Origin: Algimonas arctica
Lineage (GTDB): Bacteria; Pseudomonadota; Alphaproteobacteria; Caulobacterales; Maricaulaceae
Direction of reading: 5' to 3'
Assembly: GCF_014652695.1 (NCBI RefSeq)
Contig: NZ_BMZH01000007.1
Location: 1-64,000, forward strand
Length of the DNA: 64,000 nt
Part shown: positions 60,648 to 64,000 of the stretch, piece by piece
How positions within the stretch are numbered: the first letter of the stretch is position 1
How the letters are laid out: each line of letters starts with the position of its first letter
Notes under the pieces: generated by a model
What the model saw: the letters and a program-made list of their open reading frames with translations, nothing else
Told to the model about the DNA's origin: nothing
The model's database searches: none
Translations under genes and position numbers: made by a program

Positions 60648-61616
60648 GTGAGGTCCTTCAACCGCTATACAGATATCCCGGATGAGGTCCGCGGCGCGGT
60701 TATTGCGCTGGGTAATTTCGATGGGTTGCACCGGGGGCATCAGGCCGTGATTGCCCAAGTCCGCGAAATCGCGGCGGCGCAGGGCGCTCCCGTTGGGATT
60801 GGCTTGTTCAGGCCGCACCCTTACCGTTATTTCAAACCCGATGCCCCGCCCTTTCGCCTCATGAGCGGAGGGCTGCGCGAAGGCTTGCTCGGCGATCTGG
60901 GCGTGGATGTATTATTCGAGCTCCCGTTCAATGTGGCTCTGCGCGATATGGACGACGAAGAATTCGTCGAGACAGTTTTGCACCAAGGTCTAGGCATCCG
61001 CCATGTTGTCGTCGGCGAAGACTATGGCTTCGGTAAAAACCGGTGCGGCAATGTGGAGAGCCTGACGCGGCTTTGCGCGGACCGCGGGATTGGCGTCACC
61101 GCCGTGTCCCCGGTTGGATTGCACAAGCTCTACGGTAAATATGGCTCGACCGAAATCAGAAAAGCCCTGCAACAGGGTGACGTCTTTCACGCCCAACATA
61201 TGCTGTCGCGCCCGTGGATGGTCGACGGTATTGTTGCCATGGGACAACAGCGCGGACGGACAATCAATTTCCCGACCGCTAATCTTGATTTTGGCGATCT
61301 CGTGCGTCCGAAGTTTGGCGTTTATGCGGTCGAATGTCATGTCGCGGGCGAGGCCGAATGGCGGCCTGCCGTCGCCAACACAGGCACGCGCCCGACGGTC
61401 GATGGCGACGAAGCGCGCCTTGAAGTCCATATTTTCGACTTTGATCGGGATATTTACGGACAACGTCTCACCGTTCGCTTCCGAAGCTTCATCCGAGACG
61501 AGAAAAAATTCGACAGTTTCGAAGACTTGAGGCAACAGATTGCGCGAGATGCCGATGGCGCGCGCGCCATATTCGGTATCCTTCGCAAGGGCAGTGACGG
61601 AATTGCCAAGCGCTAA
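60648..61616 (+). CDS. ribF: Bifunctional riboflavin kinase/FMN adenylyltransferase RibF
   Basis: Makes FMN and FAD from riboflavin. It is 322 residues from GTG 60648. The FAD-synthetase domain has VIALGNFDGLHRGHQAVI (nucleotidyltransferase HxGH-like), FELPFNVALRDMDDEEFVE and VVGEDYGFGKNRCGN. The kinase domain has GIVAMGQQRGRTINFPTANL, FGVYAVECHV, NTGTRPTVDGDEARLEVHI and the end VRFRSFIRDEKKFDS. No FMN riboswitch is visible upstream, as it lies 5 bases after the MaoC gene. Confidence 0.96.
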   Translation: MRSFNRYTDIPDEVRGAVIALGNFDGLHRGHQAVIAQVREIAAAQGAPVGIGLFRPHPYRYFKPDAPPFRLMSGGLREGLLGDLGVDVLFELPFNVALRDMDDEEFVETVLHQGLGIRHVVVGEDYGFGKNRCGNVESLTRLCADRGIGVTAVSPVGLHKLYGKYGSTEIRKALQQGDVFHAQHMLSRPWMVDGIVAMGQQRGRTINFPTANLDFGDLVRPKFGVYAVECHVAGEAEWRPAVANTGTRPTVDGDEARLEVHIFDFDRDIYGQRLTVRFRSFIRDEKKFDSFEDLRQQIARDADGARAIFGILRKGSDGIAKR

Positions 61617-61681
61617 GGCGTGTGGCAGGGCGTTTAACAACAAGGCGGTCGGGGTGGACCGTCAACAATCAAGGGGACTTT

Positions 61682-63709
61682 ATGGCTGACCAGATCAGTA
61701 CAGAGCCGACAATTTTCGGCCATCCGCGTGGATTGGCGATCTGCTTCTTCACAGAAATGTGGGAGCGGTTTTCCTATTACGGGATGCGCGGCCTTCTCGC
61801 GCTTTATCTGATCCAACACTTCCTGTTCTCGGACGGCGAAGCAAACATGATTTATGGCGGCTACATCGCCTTGGTTTACATCATGTCGATGGTCGGCGGT
61901 ATTCTGTCTGACAAATATCTCGGGCAAGCCAAAGCTGTGACCTTCGGCGCGATCCTTCTTGTCGCGGGCCATTTCGGCATGGCCTTTGAGGGATCGGGTT
62001 CCGTTGAAACACTGTCATTCAACGATGGGGCTTATGAAATCCAAGATGAGGGGCGGGATAAAAACCGCCAACTTTTCGTCGACTTTGATGGCGATCGCCG
62101 ACGGATGGTTTTCGATAGCCAGAAGTTTATCGTTCTGGACGGAACCCGTTATGTTCCGATGAGTTCAGAGGGCGAAGGTGACTATGTAATCCGTCGTCAA
62201 TCGCGTGGTTTGCTCCAGAATATTTGTGGCGTGTTTGGCATGAGCTGTGCCGGACCAGAATCATCCACAAATTTAGTGTTGAATGGTGAAGCGCTCGCCG
62301 TCACTGAAACGGAAACGGGCAGCCAACTGACCTATCAAGGCCAGACTGTCGCATTCGAAGAAATGACGGAAACTGACCTGTTGGTTCTTCGGGATGCGAC
62401 TGACGCAGAGACGCCGTCGATGGCTGATCCGCTGCTACGGGTCGAGGATGGTGAATATAACTCGACAATCGTGAAGCAGAAACTTTACGTGAATATTCTA
62501 TTCCTCTCGCTCGCACTCATCATTGCCGGTGTTGGCTTCCTCAAGCCGAATATTTCGACAATCGTTGGCGACCTTTATCCTAAAGGCGATCCGCGTCGGG
62601 ACGGGGGCTTCACACTCTTTTACATGGGTATTAATCTCGGCAGCTTCTTGGCCGCGTGGACCTGTGGTATTTTGGGCGTCTATTATGGTTGGGCTTGGGG
62701 CTTTGGCTTGGCCGGTATCGGCATGCTGCTTGGTCTGATCGTCTTCCGTTGGGGTCTGAAATATCTTGACGGTGTCGCTAATCCGCCATCCGAAGAAAAA
62801 CTACGTGAAAAGGCCTTTGGTCCCATCACGGTTGAATGGGCGTGTTATCTGTCAGCTGTGGCGATCACCGTGGTCAGCATGATCCTGCTAAATAATGCTG
62901 CGGTCATCGGTCCAATTGCGGCCTTTGTCGGTATCGCCTTCTTCATTGGCTTTATCATTTACTCCGTCATTGCTCTGAAGGGGCGGGAACGCACCCGCAT
63001 GTGGGCGGCGCTATATTTTGCCGTCGCGCAAATCCCGTTTTGGTCATTGTTTGAACAAGCCGGGTCTTCGCTCACACTCGTGACGAGCCGCCTCGTGGAC
63101 ACGACAATGTTTGGGATCTCCGTTCCGACGCCCGTCTTTCAGTCGCTTAACGCAGGCTTTATCTTCTTGTTTGCGCCAATTGTGGCCTGGTTATGGGTTT
63201 GGCTGTCCAAACGGGGTTGGGAACCGTCCACTCCTGTGAAGTTCTCAATGGGCGTGTTTGGGGCCGGTCTGGGTTACCTCGTGCTTGTCTGGGGCATGAA
63301 GTCCGTTGGTCCAGCTGCGATGACGCCAGTCTTCTTTATCTTCGCAATTTACTGGGTCCACACAATGGCAGAGCTGATGCTCTCACCTGTTGGACTCTCC
63401 GCGATGACCAAGCTGGCTCCGGCCCGTATGGTGGGTCTCTTTATGGCGGGTTGGTTCGTCTACTCCGGTCTCGGTAATGCGCTCTCCGGCGTTATTGCTT
63501 CGGCGGCAGGGGCCGACACCGTCGGTGGTCAGATCATCGATGTGGAAGGCGCAAAGACGAACTATACACAAGTGTTCTCGTCTATCGGGTACATCGGCAT
63601 GGGCATTGGTTTCCTAATGTTACTGATCTCGCCGCTGATTAAACGGTGGATGGCTGAGGATGAAGAAGATGAAGTGAAAGTTGCGGATTTGCTGGAAGGC
63701 AAAACTTAA
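61682..63709 (+). CDS. POT/PTR family peptide transporter with periplasmic insert
   Basis: A 675-residue proton-coupled oligopeptide transporter. The family start is seen in HPRGLAICFFTEMWERFSYYG (ExxERFxYY), with SDKYLGQAKAV between TM2 and TM3. TM3 (about 84-103) is followed by a 160-residue polar, beta-rich insert (about 104-266) before TM4 (270-290, VGFLKPNISTIVGDLY). By topology the insert would be periplasmic, and it holds two Cys (about 182 and 189). Standard bacterial POTs have only a short loop here. The C-terminal half is normal (WVHTMAELMLSPVGLSAMTK, Glu/Lys motif). AAGGGG lies 5 bases before the ATG; an ATG at 61622 is less likely. Confidence 0.9.
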   Translation: MADQISTEPTIFGHPRGLAICFFTEMWERFSYYGMRGLLALYLIQHFLFSDGEANMIYGGYIALVYIMSMVGGILSDKYLGQAKAVTFGAILLVAGHFGMAFEGSGSVETLSFNDGAYEIQDEGRDKNRQLFVDFDGDRRRMVFDSQKFIVLDGTRYVPMSSEGEGDYVIRRQSRGLLQNICGVFGMSCAGPESSTNLVLNGEALAVTETETGSQLTYQGQTVAFEEMTETDLLVLRDATDAETPSMADPLLRVEDGEYNSTIVKQKLYVNILFLSLALIIAGVGFLKPNISTIVGDLYPKGDPRRDGGFTLFYMGINLGSFLAAWTCGILGVYYGWAWGFGLAGIGMLLGLIVFRWGLKYLDGVANPPSEEKLREKAFGPITVEWACYLSAVAITVVSMILLNNAAVIGPIAAFVGIAFFIGFIIYSVIALKGRERTRMWAALYFAVAQIPFWSLFEQAGSSLTLVTSRLVDTTMFGISVPTPVFQSLNAGFIFLFAPIVAWLWVWLSKRGWEPSTPVKFSMGVFGAGLGYLVLVWGMKSVGPAAMTPVFFIFAIYWVHTMAELMLSPVGLSAMTKLAPARMVGLFMAGWFVYSGLGNALSGVIASAAGADTVGGQIIDVEGAKTNYTQVFSSIGYIGMGIGFLMLLISPLIKRWMAEDEEDEVKVADLLEGKT

Positions 63710-63732
63710 ACTCCGCCTTACTTACGCAAAGA

Positions 63733-63761
63733 AAAAGCCCGCCGATTGGCGGGCTTTTTTG
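63733..63761 (+). terminator. Intrinsic terminator after the POT transporter
   Basis: AAAAGCCCGCC (63733-63743) pairs with GGCGGGCTTTT (63748-63758) around GATT and continues in T residues. It is a strong rho-independent terminator. Confidence 0.93.
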
Positions 63762-63873
63762 TGTCTGGTGGTTTTAGCGAGAAATGGGAAGCGCACGCTG
63801 TGGGCTCACCCTCCGGGCCACCGAAAACACCACTATAGCCCCTCGCGTTGCTCGGAGCGGGTGTTTTAGTTGT

Positions 63874-64000
63874 TTAGCGCCGATTCATAACCATCCCGAG
63901 GATATCATCCATCGTGTTGCCGTCGCCGTCCGCGTCGAGCATTTTGCCTAGCATGCCGAGGCCTTGCTGATGGGCTTTTTGTTGTTGCTTCACCTGACGT
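63874..64000 (-). CDS. 3' end of a DUF937-like protein (cut by window edge)
   Basis: A minus-strand frame enters from the right edge and ends at TAA (63874-63876). The visible 40 residues end with a Gln-rich helix (VKQQQKAHQQ), then GLGMLGKMLDADGDGNTMDD and ILGMVMNRR. The DxDGDG stretch with a short following helix resembles the end of DUF937 proteins, or an EF-hand-like loop. The rest lies outside the window. Confidence 0.5.
   Translation of the reverse strand, partial: RQVKQQQKAHQQGLGMLGKMLDADGDGNTMDDILGMVMNRR

Noticed and set aside
1-64000. tRNA genes, rRNA genes, CRISPR arrays, prophage or IS elements
   Set aside because: No tRNA T-loop/acceptor pattern, regularly spaced repeats, transposase, integrase or phage structural genes were found on either strand by eye.

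Overview
The window looks like chromosomal DNA of an alphaproteobacterium from the dimorphic, CtrA-regulated branch (Caulobacterales/Maricaulales/Hyphomonadaceae-like). The reasons are: a sciP (DUF1153) gene with a perfect TTAA-N7-TTAA CtrA-type site upstream; a cluster of GANTC (CcrM-type) sites upstream of dnaA; the order dnaA-rpsT-enoyl-CoA hydratase-mutM followed by grpE-hrcA | rph-rdgB-hemW; a coq7 ubiquinone gene; and typical alphaproteobacterial families (DUF2975, DUF6090, TIGR01459 HAD, entericidin). No tRNA, rRNA, CRISPR array, prophage or classical insertion sequence was seen. The genus is not identified.

Layout. 1-5.2 kb: lepA, then a divergent BlaI-type repressor with a perfect operator dyad at its start codon, coupled to a fused M56 (BlaR1-like)/M23 peptidase; then a lipoprotein. 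5.5-8.4 kb: a succinate-semialdehyde dehydrogenase and an OB-fold (BOF) protein, each broken by one missing base, on either side of an NAD(P)-binding protein. 8.4-19.1 kb: replication, repair and stress core (dnaA, rpsT, crotonase, RDD protein, mutM with an ATC where its ATG should be, a GIY-YIG gene between inverted REP-like palindromes, grpE, hrcA, rph, DUF2975/XRE pair, rdgB, hemW). 19.1-25.1 kb: sciP, mnmA, two tiny membrane proteins, thiolase, PLP enzyme, dienelactone hydrolase. 25.1-30.7 kb: SulP transporter, an EF-hand/ECF sigma/anti-sigma operon, a MinD-like protein without a P-loop, an LpoA-like lipoprotein.

30.9-41.7 kb: rsmI-yraN-BON lipoprotein, an ArsC-like protein with a lipase, two YbjQ-type proteins, gshB, a CrtX-like glycosyltransferase, entericidin, dsbB-coq7, a RodZ-like protein and ispG. 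41.8-45.6 kb: an Hsp70/actin-like ATPase with a membrane segment, translationally coupled to a second membrane protein (no function recognised), and a DUF2383 protein. 45.7-52.2 kb: a second GIY-YIG protein, a four-gene operon galM-like/Rieske oxygenase/M19 dipeptidase/M28 peptidase, a class II aldolase starting head-to-head with it, and a SUMF1-domain protein. 52.2-64 kb: FAD/NAD oxidoreductase, DUF6090 protein, csaA-thiE-Sel1 operon, a large zinc metalloprotease lipoprotein, GFA protein, HAD hydrolase, MaoC hydratase, ribF, a POT peptide transporter with a large periplasmic insert, and the end of a gene cut by the window edge.

Most genes are housekeeping or envelope functions in short, tightly packed operons. 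The best candidates for less-described biology are the BlaI/M56-M23 envelope-sensing pair, the Hsp70-like/membrane-partner pair, the GIY-YIG gene bracketed by REP-like palindromes, and the POT transporter with the extra domain. Three unusual coding defects (two single-base frameshifts, one ATC start) and one uncertain start (rsmI) may be real or may be sequence errors; this cannot be settled from the sequence alone.
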